A stretch of DNA of 64,000 nucleotides from Agaribacillus aureus (GTDB lineage: Bacteria; Bacteroidota; Bacteroidia; Cytophagales; Cyclobacteriaceae): contig JAUJEB010000004.1 in assembly GCA_030442055.1 (NCBI GenBank), positions 620,001 through 684,000 on the forward strand. The letters run 5' to 3'. Made by a program: the position numbers and the translations under genes. The first letter of the stretch is position 1. Each line of letters begins with the position of its first letter. The notes under the pieces were generated by a model. That model did no database searches. It was not told the origin of the DNA and saw only the letters and a program-made list of their open reading frames with translations. Shown here piece after piece: positions 41,204 through 50,941 of the stretch.

Positions 41204-43771
41204 ATGGATAGAATCGTAAGCGTAAAAAAACCAAATACTAATCTCATCAGAGATCATTGGATATGGAAGTTAGCCTGGAAAGATGCCAAAAATAATTGGC
41301 TTCGGCTGTTGTTATTTATTTTCTCTATCGTCATCGGTATTGCGGCACTCGTGGCCGTCAATTCCTTCAACGATAATCTGTTGAAAGATATCGACAATCA
41401 GGCCAGGGCCTTTTTGGCGGCTGATGTAGTATTATATGCCAACGAGGATTTTACCGCTGCCGACTCATTATTCTTCGATTCTATTTCGAATGAACAGGCC
41501 AATGATGCCAGATTATCTTCCATGATCTCATTTCCAAAAAGCGGCGCCACCCGACTCGCCCAGGTAACAGCCATTCAGGGAGACTATCCGTTTTACGGCC
41601 CTTTTGAAACAACTCCTGAAAATGCCTTACAATATTATCGCCAGGGCCAATGTGCCCTGGTAGATGAAAACATGGCGCTTCAGTACAAACTCGCTGTTGA
41701 TGACACGCTCAAGGTGGGTGACCTGATGTTACCCATCGCTGGATTTGTCACCAAAATACCGGGTAATGTCAATATAAGCGCCTCATTTGCCCCCTCTGTT
41801 TACATTCCATTAGACAGCCTGGAAAAAACCGGCCTGGTTCGTGCCGGAAGCAGGGTATACTACAGGAAATATTTCAAGGCCCTCAACAACCAGTCTGAAA
41901 AAAGCATCTTAACCAGCATTCGTCCGGCCATAAAAACCTTTAACCTGAGCTGGGAAACAGCTGCATTCAGGAAAGAAAACCTGGGTAAAGGGTTTGAGAA
42001 TATATTTCGTTTTCTAAACCTGCTGGGATTTATGGCCCTTATTTTAGGAAGCATCGGGTCGGCCAGTTCAGTCGTAATTTACCTGAAAGAAAAGCATAAC
42101 ACCATTGCGATTCTTCGTTGTCTTGGCATCTCGTCGGCCGAAGGGTTTCTGATCTTTTTTATACAAACCGTTGCTCTCGGCCTGATAGGCAGTTTGCTGG
42201 GAATAGTTTTTGGACATTATCTCCAAATGTATATCCCCTTTATGCTGGCCGATTTCATCCCTATAAAATTTAATTTTGGCATTTCATGGAAAGCCGTGTT
42301 ATTAGGTCTTGGCACAGGACTCACCTCTACATTGCTTTTTTCTTTTTTGGCGCTGCGAAACATTAAATACATCTCCCCTCTCAAGGCACTTCAGACAGGG
42401 CAGAACGTTAGCAGCCCCGGATTATTGAGTAAGATAGGAATTATTGCCATAACCGTCATTGCGACACTCATTTTGGCGATCATACAATCTAAAAGCGCAC
42501 TGGTTGGGAGCGGTTTTATGGCAGGCATCACTGTAACCTGTCTGGTGATGTACCTGATAGCAAAGCTGTTAATATTCACTATGGGTACTTTATTCCTTAG
42601 AAAATCCGGTTTTGTATGGCGGCAGGGAATGATAAACTTATTCCGGCCAAATAACCAAACCATGGTCCTGGTAATTGTGCTGGGCATGAGCACTTTCCTG
42701 ATGGCCACCTTAAACCTTGTTCAAAACAACCTGATCGAACAGGTGAATATTATCGGCAATAAGAGTAAGACAGACCTGGTTTTGTTTGATGTCCAGCCCC
42801 ATCAACTGAAGCAGGTGGATAGTATGGTTATACACCATAATGTCGCCGTTAACCGCGTGGTGCCTATTATCACCCTCAGGTTTGAAAAGATAAGGAACAA
42901 GCGACTTGGGGCCTTAAAGGATGACAAGGAAGGCGCTATTCCCAATTGGATCCTCTACATGGAGCACCTGGTAACTTACAGGGATGAGTTACTTCCTTCC
43001 GAAAAAATAATTGAAGGTGAGTTCGTACCTGTCAAGGCGCATGAAAATGACAGCACCTTTATTTCCATTACCAAATCGATGGCGGAGCAATTACATGTCG
43101 GCATCGGTGACGCTATTGATTTTAACGTGCACGGATTATCTTTAAAAACCTACGTTGGCAGCATCCGGAAGCTGGACTGGCAAAGAATTCAAAACAACTT
43201 TATGTTTGTATTCCCAAGCGGCGTGTTGGAAAAAGCGCCACAGCATTACGCCTACCTGATTGACTCGCCGGATAAAAATGCCACGGCTCAATTACAAGCT
43301 GCACTCAGCGATGAAATACCCAATATCTCCTCTGTTGACCTGCAATTAATCCTGGGCACGCTGGACACCGTCATCGACAAAACGGCATTTGTCGTCCGCT
43401 TCATGGCATTCTTTTGTATCATCACAAGCCTGATAGTTTTGGGGGCCACTGTTTTGAATACCAGGCAGGCAAAAATCAGGGAAAACATTTTGTTACGTAC
43501 GCTAGGTGCCAGCGAAAAGCAGGTAAATGGTATATTGTTGCTGGAATATGTGTTCATCGGTCTATTCGCAGGGTTGACAGGTATTATACTTTCTATCCTG
43601 TCCGGCTGGGGATTAACCGCCTATTTTTTTGACTTGTTATTTATCCCTGATTTCAAACGCATTTTTGTTTTATTACTGGCGACGATCACAGTTACCGTTG
43701 TGATTGGGTGGCTTCACAACAAATCCATACTAAATCAATCGCCAATGGAAGTTTTAAAGCAACAAAAGTAA
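41204..43771 (+). CDS. FtsX-like (ABC3/YbbP-type) permease, large
   Basis: The 855-residue protein has eight to ten membrane helices in the MacB/YbbP arrangement. There is one helix near 30-50, three in the middle (IFRFLNLLGFMALILGSIGS...), a second set (MVLVIVLGMSTFLMATLNLV) and a final set of three (FMAFFCIITSLIVLGATVLNT). Two large periplasmic domains lie between. FRFLNLLGF and VVIYLKEKHNTIAILRCLGIS match the FtsX coupling-helix region. YbbA-type ATPase partners normally sit next to such genes, but none is found here. The cognate ATPase is presumably encoded elsewhere. Substrate unknown; lipoprotein or lipid export is typical of the family. Confidence 0.9.
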   Translation: MDRIVSVKKPNTNLIRDHWIWKLAWKDAKNNWLRLLLFIFSIVIGIAALVAVNSFNDNLLKDIDNQARAFLAADVVLYANEDFTAADSLFFDSISNEQANDARLSSMISFPKSGATRLAQVTAIQGDYPFYGPFETTPENALQYYRQGQCALVDENMALQYKLAVDDTLKVGDLMLPIAGFVTKIPGNVNISASFAPSVYIPLDSLEKTGLVRAGSRVYYRKYFKALNNQSEKSILTSIRPAIKTFNLSWETAAFRKENLGKGFENIFRFLNLLGFMALILGSIGSASSVVIYLKEKHNTIAILRCLGISSAEGFLIFFIQTVALGLIGSLLGIVFGHYLQMYIPFMLADFIPIKFNFGISWKAVLLGLGTGLTSTLLFSFLALRNIKYISPLKALQTGQNVSSPGLLSKIGIIAITVIATLILAIIQSKSALVGSGFMAGITVTCLVMYLIAKLLIFTMGTLFLRKSGFVWRQGMINLFRPNNQTMVLVIVLGMSTFLMATLNLVQNNLIEQVNIIGNKSKTDLVLFDVQPHQLKQVDSMVIHHNVAVNRVVPIITLRFEKIRNKRLGALKDDKEGAIPNWILYMEHLVTYRDELLPSEKIIEGEFVPVKAHENDSTFISITKSMAEQLHVGIGDAIDFNVHGLSLKTYVGSIRKLDWQRIQNNFMFVFPSGVLEKAPQHYAYLIDSPDKNATAQLQAALSDEIPNISSVDLQLILGTLDTVIDKTAFVVRFMAFFCIITSLIVLGATVLNTRQAKIRENILLRTLGASEKQVNGILLLEYVFIGLFAGLTGIILSILSGWGLTAYFFDLLFIPDFKRIFVLLLATITVTVVIGWLHNKSILNQSPMEVLKQQK

Positions 43772-43922
43772 AACTTCCTAAAATACTTTCAGACGATCCG
43801 GCGCTCAGGAGGGTTACTACCTGCGAGGCACTTCATTTAATAGTAAGATAATAATTTTATAACCCGGATAATTTTTGGGTTGATTGATGATGTCTTAAAC
43901 TTGAACAAAAAGTCCCGTTTAC

Positions 43923-44897
43923 ATGAAACTTCGCGTAGCAACCTTCAACCTGGAAAACCTTGACGACATAGTAGATCAGAGCCCTTCCCTGGCGGAAAGA
44001 ATTAAAGTACTGGCCCCCCAGCTGGAAAGACTGCGGGCGGATATCCTCTGCTTTCAGGAGGTACACGGCCAGGAGCAGCAAAACGAAAAAAGGCAATTAC
44101 TGGCTTTGCAATCTCTTCTGAATGCCACCTCCTATGCTACCTATCATGTTCGCCATGTTAAAACCAGCAATGACGAGGCTTATGATCAAAGAAACCTGGT
44201 AGTGGTTAGCAGGTTTCCTATCACCGAGGTTGAACAATACCATCACGACTTGACCCCTGCTCCTGCTTATCAAAAAGTAACTGCGATACCCGATGAAACC
44301 GAGGCAAAACCTGTAAAATGGGAAAGGCCTATTCTGTACACCAAAATTGCCGTAAGGGAAGGGTTTGAACTACATCTGATTAACCTACACTTAAAATCCA
44401 GAATCCCCAGCAATATTAGCGGGCAAAAGATCAATAACTATACGTGGCGGGAAGCCTATGCCTGGGCTGAAGGCTTTTTTATATCCTCCATGAAACGTGT
44501 TGGTCAGGCATTGGAAGCCAGGGTTTTGGTAGACCGGCTGTTTGATGCCGATGCTGCGGCTAAGATTATTGTCTGCGGTGATTTTAATGGCCACCCCGAT
44601 GAGGTACCGGTGGAGGCGATCCGGGGAAGGGTTGAAAACACCGGCAACCCGGACCTCATACACCGGGAAATGGTGCCAGCTGAAAATACCATTCCGGACT
44701 CTGCAAGATACACCTACTTATACAACGGCCGCAAAAGATTACTGGACCACATGCTTATTTCCAAGACTTTAATCCCCTACTACCGGAACGCCGAAATTCA
44801 TAATGAAGTGCTGCATGATGAAACCATTGCTTTTGCGCTGGATACAAAATTTCCCGAATCAGATCACGCGCCATTTGTGGTTGAATTTGAAATTTAG
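43923..44897 (+). CDS. Endonuclease/exonuclease/phosphatase (EEP) family protein
   Basis: The 324-residue protein has no signal peptide. The EEP signature residues are visible: Asn in TFNLENLDD, Glu in LCFQEVHGQ, HLKSR, Asp/Asn in CGDFNGHPDEVPVEAI, and the C-terminal SDHAPFVVEFE. The set Asn-Glu-Asp-Asn-Asp-His matches the metal/catalytic constellation of DNase I-like enzymes. The substrate may be nucleic acid, phosphoinositide or another phosphodiester. It stands alone between the FtsX-like gene and an intergenic gap. Confidence 0.88.
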   Translation: MKLRVATFNLENLDDIVDQSPSLAERIKVLAPQLERLRADILCFQEVHGQEQQNEKRQLLALQSLLNATSYATYHVRHVKTSNDEAYDQRNLVVVSRFPITEVEQYHHDLTPAPAYQKVTAIPDETEAKPVKWERPILYTKIAVREGFELHLINLHLKSRIPSNISGQKINNYTWREAYAWAEGFFISSMKRVGQALEARVLVDRLFDADAAAKIIVCGDFNGHPDEVPVEAIRGRVENTGNPDLIHREMVPAENTIPDSARYTYLYNGRKRLLDHMLISKTLIPYYRNAEIHNEVLHDETIAFALDTKFPESDHAPFVVEFEI

Positions 44898-45285
44898 TGC
44901 TGTTTTTTGTTTTGTAGTGGTTTCTTCTTGCCCCTCACAGCCGGGATGTTTTACATTAAATTTGAGCAAGTCTCCTATTCACAAGAGATGTAAAAAAGAA
45001 TATTATATTAATCTCAATATTTAGCATAATTCAGATGAGGCCCCTATGGAGCTAATCTGAAATCAAAACTACCCTTTCTAACGGCAGTAGCTTATTAAAA
45101 ATACATAAATTTGCCAAAAAAATACACATCGGTTACTAGGTGCCCTTCTTAAATTTGTTCCCTGTTTATATGAAGGTCTCTTTTTGGTTTCTTTTGATAT
45201 AAATAACGAAACCTAATTATCAACAGTATTTGTCATTTTTAGATAAACAATGTGGAATTCGTACAGTTAATTATAAACATAGGTT
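44898..45285. other. Intergenic region marking the left edge of the AT-rich segment
   Basis: This 388-bp stretch has no gene. A 7-bp inverted repeat, TTCAGAT/ATCTGAA, spans 45030-45061 with partial pairing inside. A TAAATTTG -7-like element lies at 45150-45157, about 130 bp before the next gene, without a clear -33. The sequence becomes AT-rich from about 44990 onward. Confidence 0.5.
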
Positions 45286-46341
45286 ATGAAAAGAATAATA
45301 GTTTTTTGTTTAATAAGTTTTACATTATTAAATATTAATGCGCAGGAATGGATAACTTTTGAAGGAAAAAAAGGTGCTGGAAATGGTAAGCACATTGTCC
45401 TGATATCTGGAGATGAAGAATACCGATCGGAAGAATCTTTACCCATGTTAGCAAAGATTCTTGCCGAAAGACATGGTTTTAAGTGTACAGTACTTTTTGC
45501 AATCGATCCTGCTACAGGGAATATCAATCCTGAGGTTAATAACAATATTCCCGGTTTACACTTCCTTGAGTCAGCTGATTTAATGTTGATTAATACCAGG
45601 TGGAGGAAGCTCCCGGATGATCAAATGAAATATTTTGATGATTATTTACTTTCAGGAAAACCCGTACTTGGGTTGAGAACCTCCAATCATGGGTTTAAAA
45701 ATGAAACCGGCAATTATGTTCATTATAGTTCGGTTTATAAAAAGGAAGACCCGAATCACCCCTGGTACCGGGGATTTGGAGGTTTACTATTTGGAGACCA
45801 TTATGTGAAACATCATGGAAGACATAAACATGAATCAACTAAGGGGATATTTGCGAAAAATGCCTCTGAACATGAAATATTAAGAGGAATTAAAGATGGG
45901 GAAATCTGGGGCCCCACAGATGTTTACGGATGCAGAGTTGCGCATTTACCAATTACACCGCTTGTTATGGGACAAGTATTAAAAAGAGCCGGGGAATATG
46001 ATAAAAATGATCGCTTTTTTGGAATGCGACCAACAGACAAACCGTTAGAGGGGCCTAAAAACAACCCGATGATTCCGGTAGCCTGGCTGAAAGATTATCA
46101 ACACCCGGATGGAGGTGTTAAAGGTTTAGCTTTTCATACGTCCATGGGTTCCTCAACCGATCTGGAAAATGCAGGATTAAGACGGCTGGTAGTAAATGCA
46201 GCGTATTATTTACTGGATTTAAAAATCCCCAAGAAAGGGACAAATGTTAATTACATCGGGGCATACAAAACGACAGCCTATGGTTTTATGGGTAAAGCTT
46301 TCTGGGATGACAAAGGCTTAAAACCAGCAGATTTAAAATAG
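45286..46341 (+). CDS. Secreted ThuA-like protein
   Basis: The 351-residue protein has a Sec signal ending near LNINAQ. The body is a ThuA-type (trehalose utilisation/class I glutamine amidotransferase-like) domain: HIVLISGDEEYRSEESLPMLAKIL at about 36-59, SADLMLINTRWRKLPDDQM, GKPVLGLRTSNHGF, and later IWGPTDVYGCRVAHLPIT and VKGLAFHTSMGSS. ThuA domains accompany PVC-type dehydrogenase/cytochrome c proteins in Planctomycetes and Bacteroidota, where they are thought to act on sugars. Here the partner is 56 bp downstream. Composition is AT-rich. Function in the pair is inferred. Confidence 0.85.
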   Translation: MKRIIVFCLISFTLLNINAQEWITFEGKKGAGNGKHIVLISGDEEYRSEESLPMLAKILAERHGFKCTVLFAIDPATGNINPEVNNNIPGLHFLESADLMLINTRWRKLPDDQMKYFDDYLLSGKPVLGLRTSNHGFKNETGNYVHYSSVYKKEDPNHPWYRGFGGLLFGDHYVKHHGRHKHESTKGIFAKNASEHEILRGIKDGEIWGPTDVYGCRVAHLPITPLVMGQVLKRAGEYDKNDRFFGMRPTDKPLEGPKNNPMIPVAWLKDYQHPDGGVKGLAFHTSMGSSTDLENAGLRRLVVNAAYYLLDLKIPKKGTNVNYIGAYKTTAYGFMGKAFWDDKGLKPADLK

Positions 46342-46397
46342 GAGATTCGAAATAAGTTTGCCTTGATAGATTTGATTTTTTTAAGTTGTAAATATTT

Positions 46398-49300
46398 ATG
46401 ATACAGGACATGAATACTTCTGAAAAAATGCGTAATAAAAAAACGTTTAAGTTCTTAACCGCGATATTCCCAATCATCTTTCTGTTAAGTTCCGGTTGCC
46501 TACAGGATGCGGAAGTATCAGGACTTAAAAAAGGCTCTCATATCGTCCTGATCGGAAATAATTTAGGCTCGCGAATGATGAATTTTGGACATTTTGAAAC
46601 CGAGATGCATTTGCGTTATCCCGATAGTTCGCTTTATATAAGAAATATGTGTGATGGCGGAAACACGCCGGGATTTAGGCCGAATCCATCTCGAAAATCT
46701 CCTTGGGCATTTCCTGGAGCAAAGAAATTTGCCAAGGAATCCATAGTAGAACATTTTGAAATATCTACCGGCTGGCTCAAGACGGCTACGGAGGGACATT
46801 TTGAGACTCCAGATCAATGGCTTGCCAGGCTCAAAGCAGATATTATTATCGCTTTTTTTGGCTATGGCGAATCTTTTGAAGGAAAAGAAGGATTAGAAAA
46901 TTACAAAGCAGAACTGCAAGCTTTTATTCAACATACCTTAAAACAGAAGTATAATGGCACTAGTAACCCGCAATTGGTTTTGGTATCTCCCATAGCTTTT
47001 GAAGACCTCTCCACGGTAATGGATTTACCGAATGGTATTAAGGAAAATACAAATCTGTCCATGTACACCCAAGCCATGAAAGAAGTTGCGACAGCAAATA
47101 ACGTAGCTTTTGTTGATGCTTTCGGACCTTCAAAAAAATGGTTTGATACCGAAAATGAAAATCTGACCAATGATGGATTTCAATTAAATGATTTGGGGTA
47201 CCAGAAATTTGCGATACTACTAGCAGATAAGATATTCGGAAAAGTAAAGGCCAAAGCCGAAACTCATCGTAAACCGGTACATGATGCTGTTATGGAAAAG
47301 AATTGGTTTTGGCATAACGACTTTAAAATACCCAATAGCGTGCATGCCTATGGAAGGCGATATAAACCTTTTGGACCTGAAAATTATCCGGCCGAAATTG
47401 AAAAAATTCGCGAGCTTACATCCATTAGAGATCAGGCCATTTGGCAAGCTTCCAAGGGACGTAAAATGGATCTGGCAGAAGCCGATAAAAAAACAAAAGT
47501 GCTTCCTGAAATAAAAACTAACTATAAGCAAAGTAATAAAAATGGCAACCCGGAATATTTATACGGAAATGATGCCTTAGAAAAAATAAAAGTAGCACCT
47601 GGGTATAAAATTGAGCTTTTTGCATCAGAAAAAGAGTTTACAGATTTAGCAAATCCCGTACAACTGTCTTTTGATAATAAAGGACGGCTTTGGGTAGCAG
47701 TAATGCCAAGTTATCCGCATTATAAAGCTGGAGATAGTAAACCAAATGACAAACTTATTATTCTTGAAGATACAGATAATGACGGTAAGGCAGACAAGCA
47801 GATAACATTTGCGGATGGGTTACATTTAACTATCGGATTTGAATTTGCACCGGAGGGCGTTTATGTATCTCAGGGAACTAATCTTGTTCTTTTAAAAGAC
47901 ACGAATGGCGATGATAAAGCGGATGAGACTGAAATTGTTTTAAGCGGCTTTGATGATCATGATACCCATCATGCGATAAGTGCTTTTTGTGCGGACCCAT
48001 CTGGAGCAATCTTAATGGGTGAGGGCGTTTTTCTTCACTCTAATATAGAGACAGCATATGGCACCATGCGCGGCACCAACGGAGGGTTTTTCAGGTATAA
48101 TCCACAGCGACATCATTTAGAGCGTACGGCGCAGTTGCCAATTCCCAATCCCTGGGGAATTGCCTTCGATGAGTGGGGGCAAAATTTCTTTGCCCACACT
48201 TCGAATCCTAACATGTCCTGGATGGCCCCGGGTTCTATCAAACCTCGTTATGGGGAAGGATCTCCATTGCCAAGAAACTTAATTGAAGAAAAACATCTTG
48301 TACGTCCAACTTCCGGTCTTGAATTTATATCCAGTAGCCATTTTCCTAATGATGTCCAGGGTGATATTTTAATTAATAATACCATAGGCTTCTTAGGGAC
48401 CAAACAGCATACCATAAAAGATGACCCTGAGTCGGCAGGGTATAATAGTAAACACAAGCAGGATCTTATTGTTGCTACAGATAAGAATTTCAGACCTGTA
48501 GATATGGAATTTGCTCCGGATGGATCATTATATGTTATAGACTGGCATAATGTACTTATTGGCCATATGCAGCACAATGCCCGCGATCCTTTACGAGACC
48601 ATGCTCATGGTAGAGTATATAGAATAACCTACCCTTCCAGACCGCTTGTAGAACCGGCAAAAGTTGACGGTGCAACTATAGATCAATTATTAAATAATTT
48701 AAAGCTACCTGAATATCGCACGCGATATAGAACAAAAAGGGAATTACGTGGACGAGACAAAGACGAAGTGCTATCTAAATTAAAGGTATGGGTTAATGAT
48801 TTAGATAAAAATGACCCTAAATATGAGCATCATCTATTGGAGGCACTTTGGACAACCTGGGGCCTAAACAAAATTGACGACAGTTTATTAGGGCAATTGT
48901 TAAATGCTAAAGACTACAGGGCAAGGGCTGCGGCCGTTAGAGTATTAAGATATGCGGGCCATCAAATATCTAATCAAGCGGCGTTATTATTAAATGCCGC
49001 CCAGGATGACAGTCCCCGTGTTAGACTAGAGGCATTTGTGGCAGCTTCCTGGTTAGAAAAGGAAATAGGACTTCCGATTGTGGAAGCAGCCGGAGAAAAG
49101 CCTTTAGATCATTGGATGAAAAAACCTTATGAAGCAGTACTGGCACATTTTAATAATGAAAGACATAGTGAAGATTACGCTGCAGATAAGATAAAGACCC
49201 ATTTAAAAGGAAAAGAAAAAGAACTATTTGTTAAAGGAGCTTCGATTTATGCAAAAGAAGGATATTGTGCTACTTGCCATCAAGAAAATGGGAAGGGTCT

Positions 49301-49625
49301 TGAGGCTTCAGGATTCCCACCGTTAAACAATTCTAAATGGGTAATAGGGAATCAGGATCGACTTATTAAGCTTACACTTAAAGGACTAATGGGACCTATT
49401 GAGGTGAAAGGTAAAAAATATCCGGGACAGGTGCCAATGACCCCGTTTGAAGGCATGTTGAATGACGAAGAGGTAGCGGCGGTATTAACCTATGTACGTA
49501 ACTCATTTGGTAATAAAGCCCCTGCGATATATCCGGAAAATGTTAAAGAAATTCGTAAACAAGCCAGGGAACAACAAGGTTTCTATACTCCCGAAGAACT
49601 ACTTAAAGAATATCCCCTTGAATAA
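46398..49625 (+). CDS. Lipoprotein: SGNH-like + PVC-type membrane-bound dehydrogenase propeller + HEAT + cytochrome c
   Basis: The 1075-residue lipoprotein has a signal ending in LLSSGC; starts at 46410 and 46428 are also possible. Residues about 45-280 resemble an SGNH hydrolase but lack its Ser and His (HIVLIGNNLGSR; end motif LTNDGFQLND). From about 395 to 770 a PVC-type membrane-bound dehydrogenase beta-propeller follows (VAPGYKIELFASEKEFTDLA, LIILEDTDNDGKADK, DMEFAPDGSLYVIDWHN). A HEAT-like region lies near 800-930. A C-terminal cytochrome c domain has the heme site CATCH at 957-961 and a likely distal Met in GQVPMTPFEGM. It would be a periplasmic or surface redox enzyme acting on a sugar or alcohol. 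It pairs with the ThuA-like gene. Confidence 0.9.
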   Translation: MIQDMNTSEKMRNKKTFKFLTAIFPIIFLLSSGCLQDAEVSGLKKGSHIVLIGNNLGSRMMNFGHFETEMHLRYPDSSLYIRNMCDGGNTPGFRPNPSRKSPWAFPGAKKFAKESIVEHFEISTGWLKTATEGHFETPDQWLARLKADIIIAFFGYGESFEGKEGLENYKAELQAFIQHTLKQKYNGTSNPQLVLVSPIAFEDLSTVMDLPNGIKENTNLSMYTQAMKEVATANNVAFVDAFGPSKKWFDTENENLTNDGFQLNDLGYQKFAILLADKIFGKVKAKAETHRKPVHDAVMEKNWFWHNDFKIPNSVHAYGRRYKPFGPENYPAEIEKIRELTSIRDQAIWQASKGRKMDLAEADKKTKVLPEIKTNYKQSNKNGNPEYLYGNDALEKIKVAPGYKIELFASEKEFTDLANPVQLSFDNKGRLWVAVMPSYPHYKAGDSKPNDKLIILEDTDNDGKADKQITFADGLHLTIGFEFAPEGVYVSQGTNLVLLKDTNGDDKADETEIVLSGFDDHDTHHAISAFCADPSGAILMGEGVFLHSNIETAYGTMRGTNGGFFRYNPQRHHLERTAQLPIPNPWGIAFDEWGQNFFAHTSNPNMSWMAPGSIKPRYGEGSPLPRNLIEEKHLVRPTSGLEFISSSHFPNDVQGDILINNTIGFLGTKQHTIKDDPESAGYNSKHKQDLIVATDKNFRPVDMEFAPDGSLYVIDWHNVLIGHMQHNARDPLRDHAHGRVYRITYPSRPLVEPAKVDGATIDQLLNNLKLPEYRTRYRTKRELRGRDKDEVLSKLKVWVNDLDKNDPKYEHHLLEALWTTWGLNKIDDSLLGQLLNAKDYRARAAAVRVLRYAGHQISNQAALLLNAAQDDSPRVRLEAFVAASWLEKEIGLPIVEAAGEKPLDHWMKKPYEAVLAHFNNERHSEDYAADKIKTHLKGKEKELFVKGASIYAKEGYCATCHQENGKGLEASGFPPLNNSKWVIGNQDRLIKLTLKGLMGPIEVKGKKYPGQVPMTPFEGMLNDEEVAAVLTYVRNSFGNKAPAIYPENVKEIRKQAREQQGFYTPEELLKEYPLE

Positions 49626-49710
49626 GGCGGTACACCTAAATAGCATATTCCATTAAAAAAGGTATAAAGGAAAAAGAGTTGTGTAGTGAAAATTACGGAA
49701 CGCTTGTTTT

Positions 49711-50619
49711 CTAAAAATACCCTACATTTTTTCGAAATATTGCCGGAGATATTTGTTTAGCTTTTGAAAATGCTTTAGTTAAATGATGGCGATCTGAAAA
49801 GCCACATTTATCTGCGATTACATCAATGGTAAAATCACTGTATAGTAGAAGATCGCTGGCTTTTTCTATTCTTATCTGACTGATATAACTTTTGGGGCTT
49901 TTACCTGTATAGGTTTTAAATGTCTTAAAAAGCGCATTTGGAGATAAAAAAAATGTTTTTCCTAATACCTCATTAGTTAATTTTTTATTTATATTTTTTT
50001 CAATATAATCAATAATAGATAAGATTTTGGGAGTTATTCTTTTTTCAATAGATATGTCTGGCAAAATGTCCAGCATAGAAGATATAATAAGATTGTATAA
50101 ATGTAAACTCTCTTCCAGCTGAAACACCTTCGAATCGGACAATAAACAATCCAACACTTTATCCAAATTCTTTTTTTTACGCTTATTTAAAGCGATAGAA
50201 AAGATTCCTGGTTTTACACTATCATAATTAATACCTAAAGTGAAGTGGGTGAAATAATGTAATATTCTTCCATTACTTCGATGAAGCCTTTCTTCTTTTT
50301 TAGAGTTTATTCTTCCACATTTAAAAAAGTACTCATTTTGGACTGTGTGATTTTGATTAATAATACCTGTCGAATAGGGTGTATGCGGTGCAATGAGATA
50401 AATATGATCAGGTAATAAATTAATTCTTTTCTTTAAATGAATATATGCTCCTTCATTTTTGTTCCAATACAGCCGCCAGTAAGGGAAAGACATTCGGTGC
50501 CCCTTCCATATTTCAAACCACCAGTACCTGCTACAATATACTTTAAGTTTTAAGCTCTCAAACTTTTGAATATCAGTAGAAGGATCGCCATTGTCTGATA
50601 TTTTATCGGTTATTAGCAT
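49711..50619 (-). CDS. AraC-family transcriptional regulator
   Basis: The 302-residue regulator has a C-terminal AraC/XylS double HTH at about 205-300, with LGKTFFLSPNALFKTFKTYTG, KSYISQIRIEKASDLLLY and IAIDKC-like DVIADKCGFSDRHHLTKAF. The N-terminal half is a cupin-like sensing region (YLIAPHTPYSTGI). It is convergent with the ThuA/PVC pair and shares its low G+C (16 of 60 in the line at 50041). It probably controls that pair in response to a sugar, which is inference from proximity. Confidence 0.88.
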   Translation of the reverse strand: MLITDKISDNGDPSTDIQKFESLKLKVYCSRYWWFEIWKGHRMSFPYWRLYWNKNEGAYIHLKKRINLLPDHIYLIAPHTPYSTGIINQNHTVQNEYFFKCGRINSKKEERLHRSNGRILHYFTHFTLGINYDSVKPGIFSIALNKRKKKNLDKVLDCLLSDSKVFQLEESLHLYNLIISSMLDILPDISIEKRITPKILSIIDYIEKNINKKLTNEVLGKTFFLSPNALFKTFKTYTGKSPKSYISQIRIEKASDLLLYSDFTIDVIADKCGFSDRHHLTKAFSKAKQISPAIFRKNVGYF

Positions 50620-50941
50620 ATCATAAATTTAAATATATATAAACTTAGCAGGATATAAAACCGTCCCCATACACTAATGTATACGAGGCAGTTTCATTTG
50701 TGATTTAAATAGTCATCCGAGGCTTTTAAAATATGAGATAAAAAAGCTTTTACGTATCGGGGGGGCGACCGGATAGTTTTTAAGGGTTGACACTATTTAA
50801 TATGACCTCCGTTGGGATGCTTTAACGAAAACCCGGGTATTGACACCCTCATACTTTCAAATAACGCAAAACTGGTGGTTTGGCCTGGTATTTGTGTTTT
50901 ATCCAAATATTAAAATGCAATAGACCAAACCTTAATCACCC
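50620..50941. other. Intergenic region at the right edge of the AT-rich segment
   Basis: A 322-bp gap between divergent genes (AraC on minus, lipoprotein on plus). Composition rises toward the right. CGAGGC is repeated near 50684 and 50719. I found no gene, RNA, att-like repeat or transposase remnant. Confidence 0.5.

Noticed and set aside
44990-50660. Integrase, transposase or att repeats bounding the AT-rich module
   Set aside because: I looked at both edges and found none. The island idea rests on composition only.
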